This document shows, piece after piece, positions 45,332 through 55,511 of a stretch of DNA of 64,000 bases. Numbering within the stretch: the stretch's first letter is position 1; the number at the start of each line of letters is the position of its first letter. Source of the stretch: Goekera deserti (lineage in GTDB: Bacteria > Actinomycetota > Actinomycetes > Mycobacteriales > Geodermatophilaceae); NCBI RefSeq assembly GCF_010685995.1, contig NZ_JAAGWK010000002.1:1-64000 (forward strand), given 5' to 3'. Position numbers and translations under genes: made by a program. The notes below the pieces were generated by a model. The model had not been told where the DNA came from, did no database searches, and saw only the letters and a list, made by a program, of their open reading frames with translations.

Positions 45332-45448
45332 GGCCATTCCCGCGGAAAGGGCCGCCGTCGATGGCCGTTCCCGCGGAAAGGGCCGCCGTCGGGGGCCGTT
45401 CCCGCGGAAGTGGCCGGTGGGGGGCCGGCCACTTCCGCGGAAACGGCC
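45332..45448. repeat. Array of four 22-bp palindromic units
   Basis: Four near-palindromes of the form GGCC-N2-TTCCGCGGAA-N2-GGCC (the first three have TTCCCGCGGAA) start at 45332, 45363, 45394 and 45427, spaced 31, 31 and 33 bp. Units 3 and 4 are also inverted copies of each other (21 of 22 positions), able to form one long hairpin. The array lies between the convergent rsgA and DUF2087 genes. Confidence 0.75.
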
Positions 45449-45471
45449 ACGGAGGACGGCGGGTGGTGGGC

Positions 45472-46008
45472 TCAGACGTCGACGTAGCCGCCGCTGCGCC
45501 AGTACTCGCCGGACTCGCGGGAGAGGAAGCCGTCGTCGACGAGGTAGCGGCGCAGGGCGGCGACGTCCGGGTGCCAGACGGCGAGCAGGGCGTTGACCTC
45601 CCGCTCGGGGTAGCGCACGCCCGGCTCGAACACGGCGGCGAGGTGGCGCAGCACCACCAGCTGCTTGCTGCGCTGGGCCGGGATCGACACCAGCCGGCCG
45701 TCGCGGACGAAGGCCTGCAGCACGGCGTCCTCGGCCGGGTCGTCGGACAGCGGGGTGGGCGGCGGCGCGCTCTCCGCGGCTGCGCGGGCGGCGGCGCCGA
45801 AGCGCTCGGCGTGCAGCGTGAGCGCGTGCCCGTCCCGGCTCACCAGGCCCGAGCGGGACAGCCGGCGGGCGGCGAGGGCGACGTCCTTGAGCGGCAGGCC
45901 GGCGGCGGCCGCCACCTGCTCGATGGTGCCGGCGCCCAGGGCGAGGGCGGCGACCACCTTCAGCCGGGTCTCGTCGGCGAGCAGTCCCACGAGGGTCGCG
46001 GCTTCCAT
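45472..46008 (-). CDS. DUF2087 domain protein with ArsR-type helix-turn-helix
   Basis: A 178-residue likely transcription regulator. Residues 1-65 resemble an ArsR winged helix (LVGLLADETRLKVVAALALGAGTIEQVAAAAGL in pieces), and the C-terminal 80 residues match DUF2087 (LVSIPAQRSKQLVVLRHLAAVFEPGVRYPEREVNALL in pieces, then YLVDDGFLSRESGEYWRSGG). A TACCGT box lies 7 nt before the ATG, so it is probably leaderless. Confidence 0.82.
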   Translation of the reverse strand: MEAATLVGLLADETRLKVVAALALGAGTIEQVAAAAGLPLKDVALAARRLSRSGLVSRDGHALTLHAERFGAAARAAAESAPPPTPLSDDPAEDAVLQAFVRDGRLVSIPAQRSKQLVVLRHLAAVFEPGVRYPEREVNALLAVWHPDVAALRRYLVDDGFLSRESGEYWRSGGYVDV

Positions 46009-46015
46009 GGCGTCG

Positions 46016-46021
46016 ACGGTA
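46016..46021 (-). promoter_or_regulatory. Putative -10 box TACCGT for the leaderless DUF2087 gene
   Basis: TACCGT on the minus strand ends 7 nt before the ATG at 46008. Confidence 0.5.
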
Positions 46022-46062
46022 ACGAGTGCATGCCCGGCGTCCGGCCGGGTAGCCCCGGTCCC

Positions 46063-46251
46063 ATGGTGAGCCCCATCGACATCCAGAAGGCCCTCGGCGG
46101 CATGGACTACCCCGCGGGCAAGGACGACATCGTCGAGCACGCCGAGGGCAAGGGCGGCGGCAAGGAGGTGCTCGAGGCGCTGCAGGGCATCGAGGACCGC
46201 GAGTACGAGGGCCCCAGCGGGGTCAGTGCCGCGGTGTTCGACAAGAGCTGA
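46063..46251 (+). CDS. Small DUF2795 protein
   Basis: A 62-residue acidic protein with the DUF2795 pattern SPIDIQKALGGMDYPAGKDDIVEHA and REYEGPSGVSAAVF. Function unknown; such proteins are common in actinobacteria. Start is ATG 46063 or GTG 46066. A TAGCCC box 7 nt before the ATG may be a leaderless -10. Confidence 0.78.
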   Translation: MVSPIDIQKALGGMDYPAGKDDIVEHAEGKGGGKEVLEALQGIEDREYEGPSGVSAAVFDKS

Positions 46252-46300
46252 GCAGGCCGGGGTCCCGGTCCCCGGCGGTCCGCCGTGATTGGCTGCGGGC

Positions 46301-47104
46301 ATGACAGTCGGGGACCGTGGCCACAGCGACGACATGCGGCTGGCCCACGTGCTGGCCGACCAGGCCGACTCCATCAGCCTCGACCGGTTCCGCGCGCAGG
46401 ACCTCCAGGTCGACACCAAGCCCGACCTGACCCCGGTCACCGACGCCGACCGGGCCGTGGAGGAACAGCTGCGCCAGTCGCTCTCGCGCACGCGCACCCG
46501 GGACTCCGTGCAGGGCGAGGAGTTCGGCACCACCGGCCACGGGTCGCGGCGCTGGGTCATCGACCCGATCGACGGCACCAAGAACTTCGTCCGCGGGGTG
46601 CCCGTCTGGGCCACGCTCATCGCCCTGCTGGACGGCGACGAGCCGGTGGTGGGGATGGTGTCCGCCCCGGCGCTGAACCGCCGCTGGTGGGCCGCGAAGG
46701 GCGTCGGCGCCTGGACGGGACGGCGGCTGGAGAACGCGCACCGCTGCCACGTGTCCGCGGTGGGCACGCTGGCCGACGCCAGCCTGTCCTACTCCAGCCT
46801 GTCCGGCTGGGAGGAGCGCGGCCTGCTGCCGGGGTTCCTGGACCTGACCCGGTCGGTGTGGCGCACCCGGGCCTACGGCGACTTCTGGAGCTACATGATG
46901 GTGGCCGAGGGCACCGTGGACGCCGCCTGCGAGCCGGAGGTGTCGATCTGGGACCTCGCCGCCCTCGACGTCATCGTGCGTGAGGCCGGGGGCCGGTTCA
47001 CCGACCTGTCCGGCCGGCCGGGCCCGGCCGGCGGCAGCGCCGTGGCCACCAACGGCCTGCTGCACGGCGACGTGCTGGCGGCGCTCACCGCCCAGGAGGG
47101 GTGA
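46301..47104 (+). CDS. hisN: Histidinol-phosphatase (inositol monophosphatase family)
   Basis: A 267-residue IMPase-fold phosphatase. Metal-site motifs: [22 protein letters not shown], the [22 protein letters not shown] core and the C-terminal [17 protein letters not shown]. Actinobacterial HisN proteins have the [12 protein letters not shown] signature, and the gene often follows aroA-rsgA. An inositol phosphatase role cannot be excluded. Confidence 0.9.
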   Translation: MTVGDRGHSDDMRLAHVLADQADSISLDRFRAQDLQVDTKPDLTPVTDADRAVEEQLRQSLSRTRTRDSVQGEEFGTTGHGSRRWVIDPIDGTKNFVRGVPVWATLIALLDGDEPVVGMVSAPALNRRWWAAKGVGAWTGRRLENAHRCHVSAVGTLADASLSYSSLSGWEERGLLPGFLDLTRSVWRTRAYGDFWSYMMVAEGTVDAACEPEVSIWDLAALDVIVREAGGRFTDLSGRPGPAGGSAVATNGLLHGDVLAALTAQEG

Positions 47105-47132
47105 GCGCCGCCGTCCCGACAGTGCAGGACGG

Positions 47133-47183
47133 CCCCGTCGCAGTGTCCCTCGCCGAGCGAGCGAGGCGTGCGGGGCGACGGGG
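47133..47183. terminator. Compound hairpin between hisN and the small convergent gene
   Basis: An outer 9-bp stem CCCCGTCGC/GCGACGGGG encloses an inner stem CCTCGC/GCGAGG. Suitable as a bidirectional terminator. Confidence 0.6.
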
Positions 47184-47194
47184 TCCGCCTCCTG

Positions 47195-47353
47195 CTACTT
47201 GCCGCCCTGCAGCTTGCGGCGCATCTGGTCGATCTTGGCCCGGTTCTTCGGGTCCTTGGCCAGCTCCTGCGCCTTGGTCGTGGCCTGGGAGATGACCTGC
47301 TTGCCCTTCGGGCTGTTCGCGAACTGAGCGACCTTGCTGAACAGCGATGCCAT
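47195..47353 (-). CDS. Small conserved basic protein
   Basis: A 52-residue protein, ASLFSKVAQFANSPKGK followed by a Lys/Gln-rich helix ending MRRKLQGGK. I recognise it as a recurring small actinobacterial protein of unknown function but cannot name a family. The ATG at 47353 has GAGAGGGG upstream. No membrane segment. Confidence 0.75.
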   Translation of the reverse strand: MASLFSKVAQFANSPKGKQVISQATTKAQELAKDPKNRAKIDQMRRKLQGGK

Positions 47354-47474
47354 CGGGTGGCCCCTCTCTCGTCGGGCCCCGCTCCGGGGCCACTCGCCCT
47401 GCTCAACGCCCGCGCCGGACGAGACGTTCCGCGCCGGGGGCCGGCCCGGTGGTCCGGGCCCCGTCACCCGCGGC

Positions 47475-48881
47475 TCAGCCGACCGACCACCGCGCGCGGA
47501 CGTCGTCCCAGGGGCCGCCGGTGCCCGGCTCGACGAGCGGGCCCAGGGTGCGCTGCGGGGTGAAGGCCGTGCCGGTGCCGCGGGCGGCGAGCGCCGCGGC
47601 GCCGGTGGCCGACGCGCTGCGCACCTGCACGTGCCGCACCGGCCGGCCGAGCACGTCGGCCAGCAGCTGCTGCACCGCCGGCGAGCGGCCACCGCCACCG
47701 GTCAGCACCACCGTGCCGGCGTCGTCGTCCGGGAGCAGGCGCAGCGCGGCGTCGATCGCCAGCACCACGCCCTCCAGGGCGGCGCGGGCCAGGTCGTCCC
47801 GGGTGGCGCCGGGGTGCAGGCCGGCCCAACCGCCGCGGTCCGCCGGGCCCGCGACCCCACCACGCTCGCCGGTGAGGAACGGCCGGAACACCACCCCACC
47901 CGCGCCCGCCGGGGAGCTGCCCAGCGCCGCGAGGAACTCCGTCCAGGACAGCCCGAGCACGCTGCGCACCCACGACCACGCCAGCCCGGCGTTCTGCAGC
48001 GCGGCCATCGCGTACCAGCCACCGTCGGCGTCCGCGTAGGAGTGCACGAGCGGGTCGGGCACCGCGGCCGGGCGCAGGCCGGGGCGCAGCAGCTGGGCGC
48101 CGGTGCCCAGGTTGACCTGCACCCCGGTGCCGGTACCGGCGGCCAGCAGCGCCAGCGGGGTGTCCGCGGCCCCGACGACGACAGGCACCTCGGTGCCGGC
48201 CAGCACGGCGACACCGACGACGTCGGAACCGGGGCGCACGGTGGGCACCTGGTCGCTCCCCAGCCCGGCGAGGTGGAGTGCGGCCGCCGACCAGGTGTCG
48301 GCGGGCACGTCCCAGAGCAGGGTGGCCGAGGCGTCGCTGCGGTCGGTCACGGCCTGGTCGGCGCCGGGCACCAGGGTGGCCCGCAGCGCGTCCTTGGGCA
48401 GCAGCACGGTGGCCGCGCGGGCCAGCAGCTCCGGCTCGTGCTCGGCCAGCCAGGCCGTCAGCGGGCCGGTCATGCCGGGCACGAGCGGGTTGGCCAGCGC
48501 CGCGCGGTCGGCCTCGGGCAGCACCTGCCAGCGGCGCACCTGGTCCGCCGCGCGCTGGTCGGGCCACAGCAGGGCGGGCGCCAGCGCGGTGCCGGCGTCG
48601 TCGACCAGCACCGCGCCGTGCATCTGGCCGCTCAACCCCAGGCCGGCCACCCGGTGCCCGGTCAGCGCCGGGGCCACCTCGGCCAGCGCCCGGTCCAGCG
48701 CCGCCCGCCAGGTCGCCACCTCCGTCTGCGCCCAGCCGGGTGCCGGGGTGTCGACGTCGTAGCCCACCTCGGCCTCGGCCACCACCGCGCCGTCCCCGTC
48801 GAGGGCGGCGAGCTTCAGGCCGCTGGTGCCGAGGTCGGCGCCGAGGACGACGTCGCGGGAGGGATCGGGGCCGGAGGTCAC
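47475..48881 (-). CDS. xylB: FGGY-family carbohydrate kinase (xylulokinase-like)
   Basis: A 468-residue sugar kinase. N-terminal phosphate motif VVLGADLGTSGLKLAALD, the catalytic-aspartate neighbourhood GLGLSGQMHGAVLVDDAG and LLWPDQRAADQ, and the C-terminal adenosine motif VVLTGGGGRSPAVQQLLADVLGRPV. SGQMHG and WPDQR are typical of xylulokinases. No xylose isomerase or transporter is nearby, so the substrate is inferred only. GTG at 48881. Confidence 0.88.
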   Translation of the reverse strand: MTSGPDPSRDVVLGADLGTSGLKLAALDGDGAVVAEAEVGYDVDTPAPGWAQTEVATWRAALDRALAEVAPALTGHRVAGLGLSGQMHGAVLVDDAGTALAPALLWPDQRAADQVRRWQVLPEADRAALANPLVPGMTGPLTAWLAEHEPELLARAATVLLPKDALRATLVPGADQAVTDRSDASATLLWDVPADTWSAAALHLAGLGSDQVPTVRPGSDVVGVAVLAGTEVPVVVGAADTPLALLAAGTGTGVQVNLGTGAQLLRPGLRPAAVPDPLVHSYADADGGWYAMAALQNAGLAWSWVRSVLGLSWTEFLAALGSSPAGAGGVVFRPFLTGERGGVAGPADRGGWAGLHPGATRDDLARAALEGVVLAIDAALRLLPDDDAGTVVLTGGGGRSPAVQQLLADVLGRPVRHVQVRSASATGAAALAARGTGTAFTPQRTLGPLVEPGTGGPWDDVRARWSVG

Positions 48882-48924
48882 CGGACCGGTGTACCCGACG
48901 GCGCCCCGCGAACCGTCCACGGGC

Positions 48925-49490
48925 TCAGCGCCGGGCGGCCATCGGCCCGCCGGAGCGGCCGTTGCGGTCGGCGACCAGCCCGGCGAGCGTGGACACCGCG
49001 ATCTCCGCCGGGGTGCGCGAGCCGATGTCCAGCCCGATCGGGCGGTGCACCCGGGCCACCTCGGCCGGCGGCACACCGAGCGCGGCGAGCGCCGCCACGT
49101 GCGGGCCCTCGTGCCGCGGGTTGCCCATCAACCCGATCCACCGCAGCGCTCCACCACCCTGCTCCCGGTCCCCGGCGGCAAGCGCGTCGCGCAGCACCTC
49201 CCCCAGCTCGGGGCGGTGGTGGTCGGTGACCACCAGGTCGGTCCCGGGGCCGGCGAGCCGGCCGAGCGCGGCGACGTCGACCACCCGGAGCACCTCGGGC
49301 CGCAGCCCCTCCGGCAGCGGTCGGGCCGGGTCGGGCTCCAGCAGCACGGGCTCGTAGCCCAGGTCGGCGCCGTAGCGCAGCAGGAAGGCCGAGACCGGGG
49401 ACGCGAAGACGCCGACCAGCACCCGGACCGGGGGGTCCTGGGCCTCCCCCGCCCCCGGATCGTCCCCGTGCGCGACCCCGCAGGTGTCGC

Positions 49491-49494
<4 letters not shown>
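48925..49494 (-). CDS. XdhC C-terminal (Rossmann) domain protein
   Basis: A 189-residue protein that matches only the C-terminal half of XdhC/Cox[32 protein letters not shown] in pieces, then [16 protein letters not shown] and the diagnostic [26 protein letters not shown]. The N-terminal CoxI domain is absent, and no xanthine or CO dehydrogenase genes are in the window, so a role in molybdenum-cofactor insertion is uncertain. GTG at 49494 overlaps the aldo-keto reductase stop by 4 nt. Confidence 0.85.
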
Positions 49495-50513
<1,019 letters not shown>

Positions 50514-50571
50514 GCCCCCATCGTGATCTCCCGGCCGCAGGGACCGGGCGCGGGGTCCGGCCGCCACGGCG

Positions 50572-51561
50572 TCACGAGTCCGCGGTCGCCGGCCGCGGGC
50601 CCCGGCGGGAGGCCACGAGCGCGCCCGGTACCGGGGCCCGTCCGGGCCGCCCGACCGGCGCGCGCAGGCCGCGGGCCCGGGCCGGCAGCCCGGACAGCAC
50701 GCGCGCGGACCGGTCGACGAGCGGGCCGGCCACCGGCAGCAGGAGCAGCACCAGGGCACCGGCGACCCACCCGGCGAGCACGTCGGAGACCCAGTGCGTG
50801 CCCAGGTACACCGTGGTCAGCCCGACCGTCACGGCCAGGACGGCGGCCAGCACCGCCCCGGTGCGCCGGTACGACCGGGCCACCAGCACCAGCACACCCC
50901 AGGTGACGACGGCGTTGGCGGTGTGCCCGGACGGGAAGATCGTGCCGTCGGTGAACACGCTGGTCGCGCCCGGCGCGGTGGCCCCGGCCCCGAGCTGCAG
51001 CGGGCCGAGCCGACCGAGCACCGTCTTCACCAGCCCGACGCTCACGTTGACCATCAGCGTGGCCACGGCCAGCGTGCACAGCGGCCGGGGGTCGCGGTCG
51101 CGCAGCAGCCGGGCGCCCAGCCACAGCACCGCGATGACCAGGCACACCGCCCGCTGGCCGAGCAGCACCCACGCGTCGGCGAGCGGCGCCAGCGCCGGCC
51201 AGTGCGCGGCCGGGCCCCAGTTGTAGACGTCGGCGTCCAGCTCGACCAACCACGTCCGGGCCAGGACGGCGACCGTCAGCAGCGCGTAGACCACCAGCAG
51301 CGCACCGGTCAGCCAGCGGGCGGCCGGGCCGAGCGCACCGACGTCGACCCACCGGCCGGCCACGGCGCGCAGCCCGGCGACACGGGACCCGGCCGGGACG
51401 GCGCGGTCCACCGGGACGGCGACCGCGGCCTCCCTGGCCGGTGACGGGGAGGGAGGGGCCGGGAACGAGCGGGGGACGGTCCGGACGCGGCGCGGCGGCG
51501 CCCCTGCGGCGGCCGGACGCCGGCCGCGGGGAGGGAGCAGGTCGAGGTCGGGGGCGGGCAC
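50572..51561 (-). CDS. PAP2-family membrane phosphatase
   Basis: An integral membrane phosphatase with about five to six helices. Phosphatase motifs are present but the first is weak: KTVLGRLGP where K-x6-RP is usual, then [11 protein letters not shown] (motif 2) and [16 protein letters not shown] (motif 3 with the catalytic His). Substrates of the family include phosphatidate and undecaprenyl pyrophosphate. N-terminus uncertain: the frame is open to 51714, but the first 50 residues there look non-coding, so GTG 51561 is used. Arg/Pro-rich tails at both ends. Confidence 0.75.
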   Translation of the reverse strand: MPAPDLDLLPPRGRRPAAAGAPPRRVRTVPRSFPAPPSPSPAREAAVAVPVDRAVPAGSRVAGLRAVAGRWVDVGALGPAARWLTGALLVVYALLTVAVLARTWLVELDADVYNWGPAAHWPALAPLADAWVLLGQRAVCLVIAVLWLGARLLRDRDPRPLCTLAVATLMVNVSVGLVKTVLGRLGPLQLGAGATAPGATSVFTDGTIFPSGHTANAVVTWGVLVLVARSYRRTGAVLAAVLAVTVGLTTVYLGTHWVSDVLAGWVAGALVLLLLPVAGPLVDRSARVLSGLPARARGLRAPVGRPGRAPVPGALVASRRGPRPATADS

Positions 51562-51894
51562 CCCCCGACGGTGTGGAGGGCGCCTGGTGATCAGCTGGGG
51601 GCGAGCAGTGGTGTCCGTGGGAACTCCAGCGGGGGCGGGGGCCACGCCGACCGCGCACGACGCCGACCGGCCCGGCGCGACGGGGGCTCGTCGTCTCCAC
51701 AGCTGGCCCACCACACCGGCGTCGCTCAGTTACCCGGGGCGGTCGGCACGGAAACGACGACGCCGGTCACACCGGCCCGGCACCGCCGCCCGGGCCCTCG
51801 GCGGGTCCGCCGACGGTGGGTCGCGGCGGGATCCGTCAACTACGGTCCAGCACGAGGGTGCCGGCGACCGCCGGGCCCGATCGAGGAGGACCCC
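51562..51894 (+). other. 333-bp region upstream of cbs
   Basis: No convincing gene. It contains a TACGGT -10-like box at 51841-51846 that could drive cbs with a leader of about 40 nt, and may include the N-terminus of the divergent PAP2 gene if that starts at 51714. Confidence 0.5.
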
Positions 51895-53295
51895 GTGCAG
51901 TACGCCGAGTCCGTCGTCGAGCTGATCGGCAACACCCCGCTGGTCAGGCTCACGAAGGTCACCGACCGGCTGGGGCCGAACGCCCCGCTGGTGCTGGCCA
52001 AGGTCGAGTACGTCAACCCCGGCGGGTCGGTCAAGGACCGGATCGCCGTGCGCATGATCGACGCCGCCGAGGCCTCGGGTGCACTGCGGCCCGGCGGCAC
52101 CATCGTGGAGCCGACCAGCGGCAACACCGGCGTGGGGCTGGCGATCGTCGCCCAGCAGCGCGGCTACCGGTGCATCTTCATCTGCCCCGACAAGGTCAGC
52201 CAGGACAAGATCAACACGTTGCGGGCGTACGGCGCCGAGGTGGTCGTCTGCCCGACCGCGGTCGACCCCGCCGACCCCCGCTCCTACTACTCGGTGTCCG
52301 ACCGGCTGGCCCGGGAGACCCCCGGCGGCTGGAAGCCCGACCAGTACTCCAACCCGGCGAACCCCCGCTCGCACTACGAGACGACCGGCCCGGAGATCTG
52401 GACCCAGACCGAGGGCCGGATCACCCACTTCGTCACCGGCGCGGGCACCGGCGGCACCATCAGCGGCGTCGGCCGGTACCTCAAGGAGGCCTCCGGCGGC
52501 GCGGTGCAGGTCATCGGCGCCGACCCGGAGGGCTCGGTCTACTCCGGCGGCACCGGGCGCCCGTACCTGGTGGAGGGCGTCGGCGAGGACTTCTGGCCCA
52601 GCACCTACGACCAGGAGGTCGCCGACGAGATCATCGCGGTGTCCGACGGCGACTCGTTCGCGATGACCCGGCGGCTGGCCCGCGAGGAGGGCCTGCTGGT
52701 CGGCGGCTCCTGCGGCATGGCCACCGTCGCCGCGCTGCGGGTCGCCGAGCGCTGCGGGCCGGACGACGTCGTGGTGGTCCTGCTGCCCGACGGCGGCCGC
52801 GGCTACCTGGGCAAGATCTTCAACGACAAGTGGATGGCCGACTACGGATTCCTCGCCGCCACCGGTGGCGAGACGGTGGGCGAGCTGCTGCGGCTCAAGG
52901 CCGGCGACACGCCCGCCCTGGTGCACACGCACCCGTCGGAGACCGTGCGCGAGGCGATCGACATCCTGCGCGAGTACGGCGTCAGCCAGATGCCCGTGGT
53001 CAAGGCCGAGCCGCCGGTGACCGCCGGTGAGGTGGTCGGCTCGGTGGAGGAGAAGGCGCTGCTGGACGCGCTGTTCGCCGGCCGGGCGTCGCTGGCCGAC
53101 CCGCTGGCCGAGCACATGTCCCCGCCGCTGCCGATCATCGGCTCCGGGGAGACCGTGTCGGCCGCGGTGACCGCGCTGGGCTCGGCGGACGCGCTGCTGG
53201 TGCACGTGGACGGCAAGCCCGCCGGCGTGGTCACCCGGCAGGACGTGCTCGGCCACCTGGCGGGACTCGCGCCGGTGCCTACGGTGGTCGCATGA
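51895..53295 (+). CDS. cbs: Cystathionine beta-synthase
   Basis: Condenses serine with homocysteine to cystathionine (reverse transsulfuration). 466 residues: an N-terminal PLP domain with K47 in VNPGGSVKDRIA and the phosphate loop PTSGNTGVGLA, then a pair of CBS repeats (about residues 340-460; LVHTHPSETVREAIDILREYGVSQMPVV in pieces). The CBS pair suggests allosteric adenosyl-ligand control. GTG at 51895 has GAGGAGGA 5 nt upstream. It overlaps metB by 4 nt (ATGA). Confidence 0.96.
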   Translation: MQYAESVVELIGNTPLVRLTKVTDRLGPNAPLVLAKVEYVNPGGSVKDRIAVRMIDAAEASGALRPGGTIVEPTSGNTGVGLAIVAQQRGYRCIFICPDKVSQDKINTLRAYGAEVVVCPTAVDPADPRSYYSVSDRLARETPGGWKPDQYSNPANPRSHYETTGPEIWTQTEGRITHFVTGAGTGGTISGVGRYLKEASGGAVQVIGADPEGSVYSGGTGRPYLVEGVGEDFWPSTYDQEVADEIIAVSDGDSFAMTRRLAREEGLLVGGSCGMATVAALRVAERCGPDDVVVVLLPDGGRGYLGKIFNDKWMADYGFLAATGGETVGELLRLKAGDTPALVHTHPSETVREAIDILREYGVSQMPVVKAEPPVTAGEVVGSVEEKALLDALFAGRASLADPLAEHMSPPLPIIGSGETVSAAVTALGSADALLVHVDGKPAGVVTRQDVLGHLAGLAPVPTVVA

Positions 53296-54452
53296 GCTCC
53301 GACGCCCGGTTCCAGCACGGCTTCACCACCCGCGCCATCCACGCCGGGCAGGAGCCCGACCCGACCACCGGCGCGGTGACGATGCCGGTGCACTTCACCA
53401 GCACCTACAAGCAGGACGGCGTCGGCGGGCTGCGCGGGGGCTACGAGTACAGCCGCAGCGCCAACCCGACGCGCACCGCGCTGCAGGAGGCGCTGGCCGC
53501 CCTGGAGCAGGGCAGCACCGGCATGGCGTTCGCCTCCGGGCTGGCCGCCGAGGACGCCCTGCTGCGCACCGTCTGCGCGCCCGGTGACCACGTGGTGCTG
53601 CCCGGTGACGCCTACGGCGGCACGTTCCGGCTGGTCTCGAAGGTCTACGCCCGCTGGGGCGTGGAGTACACGCCGGTCGACCTGGCCGACCTCGACGCGG
53701 TGCAGGCCGCGATCCGGCCGACCACCCGGCTGGTCTGGTGCGAGACGCCCACCAACCCGCTGCTGAACATCGCCGACATCGCCGGGCTGGCCGCGGTCGC
53801 GCACGGGGCGGGGGCGCTGCTGGCGGTGGACAACACGTTCGCCTCCCCCTACCTGCAGCAGCCGCTCACCCTGGGCGCCGACGTCGTCGTCCACTCGACG
53901 ACGAAGTACCTGGGCGGGCACTCCGACGTCGTCGGTGGGGCGCTGGTGACCGCCGACGCCTCGCTGGGTGAGCAGCTGGCGTTCTCGCAGAACGCGATGG
54001 GGGCGGTGGCCGGGCCGATGGACGCCTGGCTGGTGCTGCGCGGCATCAAGACCCTGGGCGTGCGGATGGAGGCCCACCAGGCCAACGCCGCCCGGATCGC
54101 CGAGTTCCTCACCGCTCACCCCGCGGTGTCCTCGGTGCTCTGGCCCGGGCTGCCCGACCACCCCGGCCACGACGTCGCCGCGAAGCAGATGTCCGGCTTC
54201 GGCGGCATGCTCTCCTTCCGGCTCGCCGGCGGTGAGGAGGCGGCGCTGCGGGTGTGCGAGCGGGCGACCGTGTTCACCCTGGCCGAGTCCCTCGGCGGCG
54301 TGGAGTCGCTGATCGAGCACCCGGGCCGGATGACGCACGCCAGCGCCGCCGGCTCCCCGCTGGAGGTGCCCGCCGACCTGGTGCGCCTGTCGGTCGGCAT
54401 CGAGGACGCCGAGGACCTGCTGGCCGACCTCGAGCAGGCCCTGGCCCCGTAG
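53292..54452 (+). CDS. metB: Cystathionine gamma-synthase
   Basis: PLP enzyme of the Cys/Met metabolism family, 386 residues. Lysine K205 in HSTTKYLGGHSDVVGGA binds PLP; other motifs are YEYSRSANPTRTALQEALAALE, FASGLAAEDALLRT and WCETPTNPLLNIADI. The set is consistent with gamma-synthase acting on O-succinyl/acetylhomoserine, although gamma-lyase activity cannot be ruled out by sequence. The pairing cbs-metB joins both transsulfuration directions in one operon. Confidence 0.93.
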   Translation: MSSDARFQHGFTTRAIHAGQEPDPTTGAVTMPVHFTSTYKQDGVGGLRGGYEYSRSANPTRTALQEALAALEQGSTGMAFASGLAAEDALLRTVCAPGDHVVLPGDAYGGTFRLVSKVYARWGVEYTPVDLADLDAVQAAIRPTTRLVWCETPTNPLLNIADIAGLAAVAHGAGALLAVDNTFASPYLQQPLTLGADVVVHSTTKYLGGHSDVVGGALVTADASLGEQLAFSQNAMGAVAGPMDAWLVLRGIKTLGVRMEAHQANAARIAEFLTAHPAVSSVLWPGLPDHPGHDVAAKQMSGFGGMLSFRLAGGEEAALRVCERATVFTLAESLGGVESLIEHPGRMTHASAAGSPLEVPADLVRLSVGIEDAEDLLADLEQALAP

Positions 54453-54462
54453 TCCAGCAGAT

Positions 54463-54514
54463 CCGACACGAACAGCCCGCAGAGATGGCCATCTCTGCGG
54501 GCTGATCGTGTCGG
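54463..54514. repeat. 52-bp near-perfect palindrome after metB
   Basis: Two 26-nt arms meet at 54488/54489 (centre AGAGATGGCCATCTCT) and pair with a single A-A mismatch at 54472/54505. It starts 10 nt after the metB stop and can serve as a terminator, but its symmetry with no loop suggests a repeated or protein-bound element. Confidence 0.75.
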
Positions 54515-54623
54515 TCCTGGTCGGCGATGCGCCGGCTTCCGGCGTGCTCCCGCGGGTGCACGCTGATCGGGCTGTCCCGGACCGCCGAGACCTCGATCCC
54601 AGCGCACTCGCGCAGGTGTCGCG

Positions 54624-55511
54624 GTGGCCTCCGCGGGTCATCAGCCATCGGTGAGGACCGAGCCGCGGGTCAGCGTCGTGATCGCCACGCGGGATCGGCG
54701 GGAGTCGCTGCTGCGCACGCTGGCGCAGCTGGCAGGTGGGCCGCCGGTGCTCGTCGTCGACAACGGCTCGCACGACGGGACGCCGGACGCCGCCCGGGCG
54801 GCCGGGGTGCGCGTGGTCGAGCTGGGGCACAACGCCGGCGCCGTCGCCCGCAACGTCGGCGTGCAGTCGGTGCGCTCGCCGTACGTGGCCTTCGCCGACG
54901 ACGACTCCTGGTGGGCGCCGGGTGCCCTGGCACGGGCAGCCGACCTGCTGGACGCCCACCCGCGGGTCGCCGTGCTCGCCGGGCAGGTGCGGCTGGCTGC
55001 CGACGGCTCGGTCGACCACGTCTCGCGCAAGCACGCCGCGGCCGTCCTGGGGACGTCGCCGGGCGGCCCGGGCCCGGACGTGCTGAGCTGGCCGGCCTGC
55101 GGGGTCGTCGTGCGACGGTCGGCGTTCCGCGCGGTCGGCGGCTTCGACCCGCTGCTGTTCTTCGGCGGCGAGGAGCACCTGCTGGCGCTGGACCTGGCCA
55201 GCGCAGGCTGGCACCAGGTGTACCTGGAGGACGTCGTCGCCTGGCACGACCCGGCCGGCCCGGCCGACCCCACGCCGACCCGGTGGGTGCTGCAGACCCG
55301 CAACGACCTGCTGGTCGACTGGCTGCGCCGGCCGCTGCCGGTGGCGCTGACCGGCACCGCCGGGCTGGCCCGCCGCGCGCTCACCGACCCGCTGGCCCGC
55401 CGCGCGCTGGCCGGGCTGCTGCGCCGGCTGCCCGCGGCCCTGCGACGCCGCCGGCCGGTACCGGCGGAGCTGGAGGCACGCTTCCGGCGGGCTCAGCAGC
55501 CGGTCGACTGA
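54624..55511 (+). CDS. Glycosyltransferase family 2 protein
   Basis: A 295-residue GT-A glycosyltransferase. VSVVIATRDRRESLLRTLAQL begins the fold; the DXD-like metal site is in FADDDSWW; GFDPLLFFGGEEHLLALDLASAGW holds the catalytic/acceptor region. No membrane helix. Donor and acceptor are unknown. Start ambiguous between GTG 54624 and GTG 54651. The 3' end overlaps the convergent response regulator gene by 19 nt. Confidence 0.85.
   Translation: MASAGHQPSVRTEPRVSVVIATRDRRESLLRTLAQLAGGPPVLVVDNGSHDGTPDAARAAGVRVVELGHNAGAVARNVGVQSVRSPYVAFADDDSWWAPGALARAADLLDAHPRVAVLAGQVRLAADGSVDHVSRKHAAAVLGTSPGGPGPDVLSWPACGVVVRRSAFRAVGGFDPLLFFGGEEHLLALDLASAGWHQVYLEDVVAWHDPAGPADPTPTRWVLQTRNDLLVDWLRRPLPVALTGTAGLARRALTDPLARRALAGLLRRLPAALRRRRPVPAELEARFRRAQQPVD

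Noticed and set aside
45332-45448. CRISPR-like repeat array
   Set aside because: Units are palindromic, separated by only 9-11 bp and lack variable spacers of 30 bp; no cas genes.
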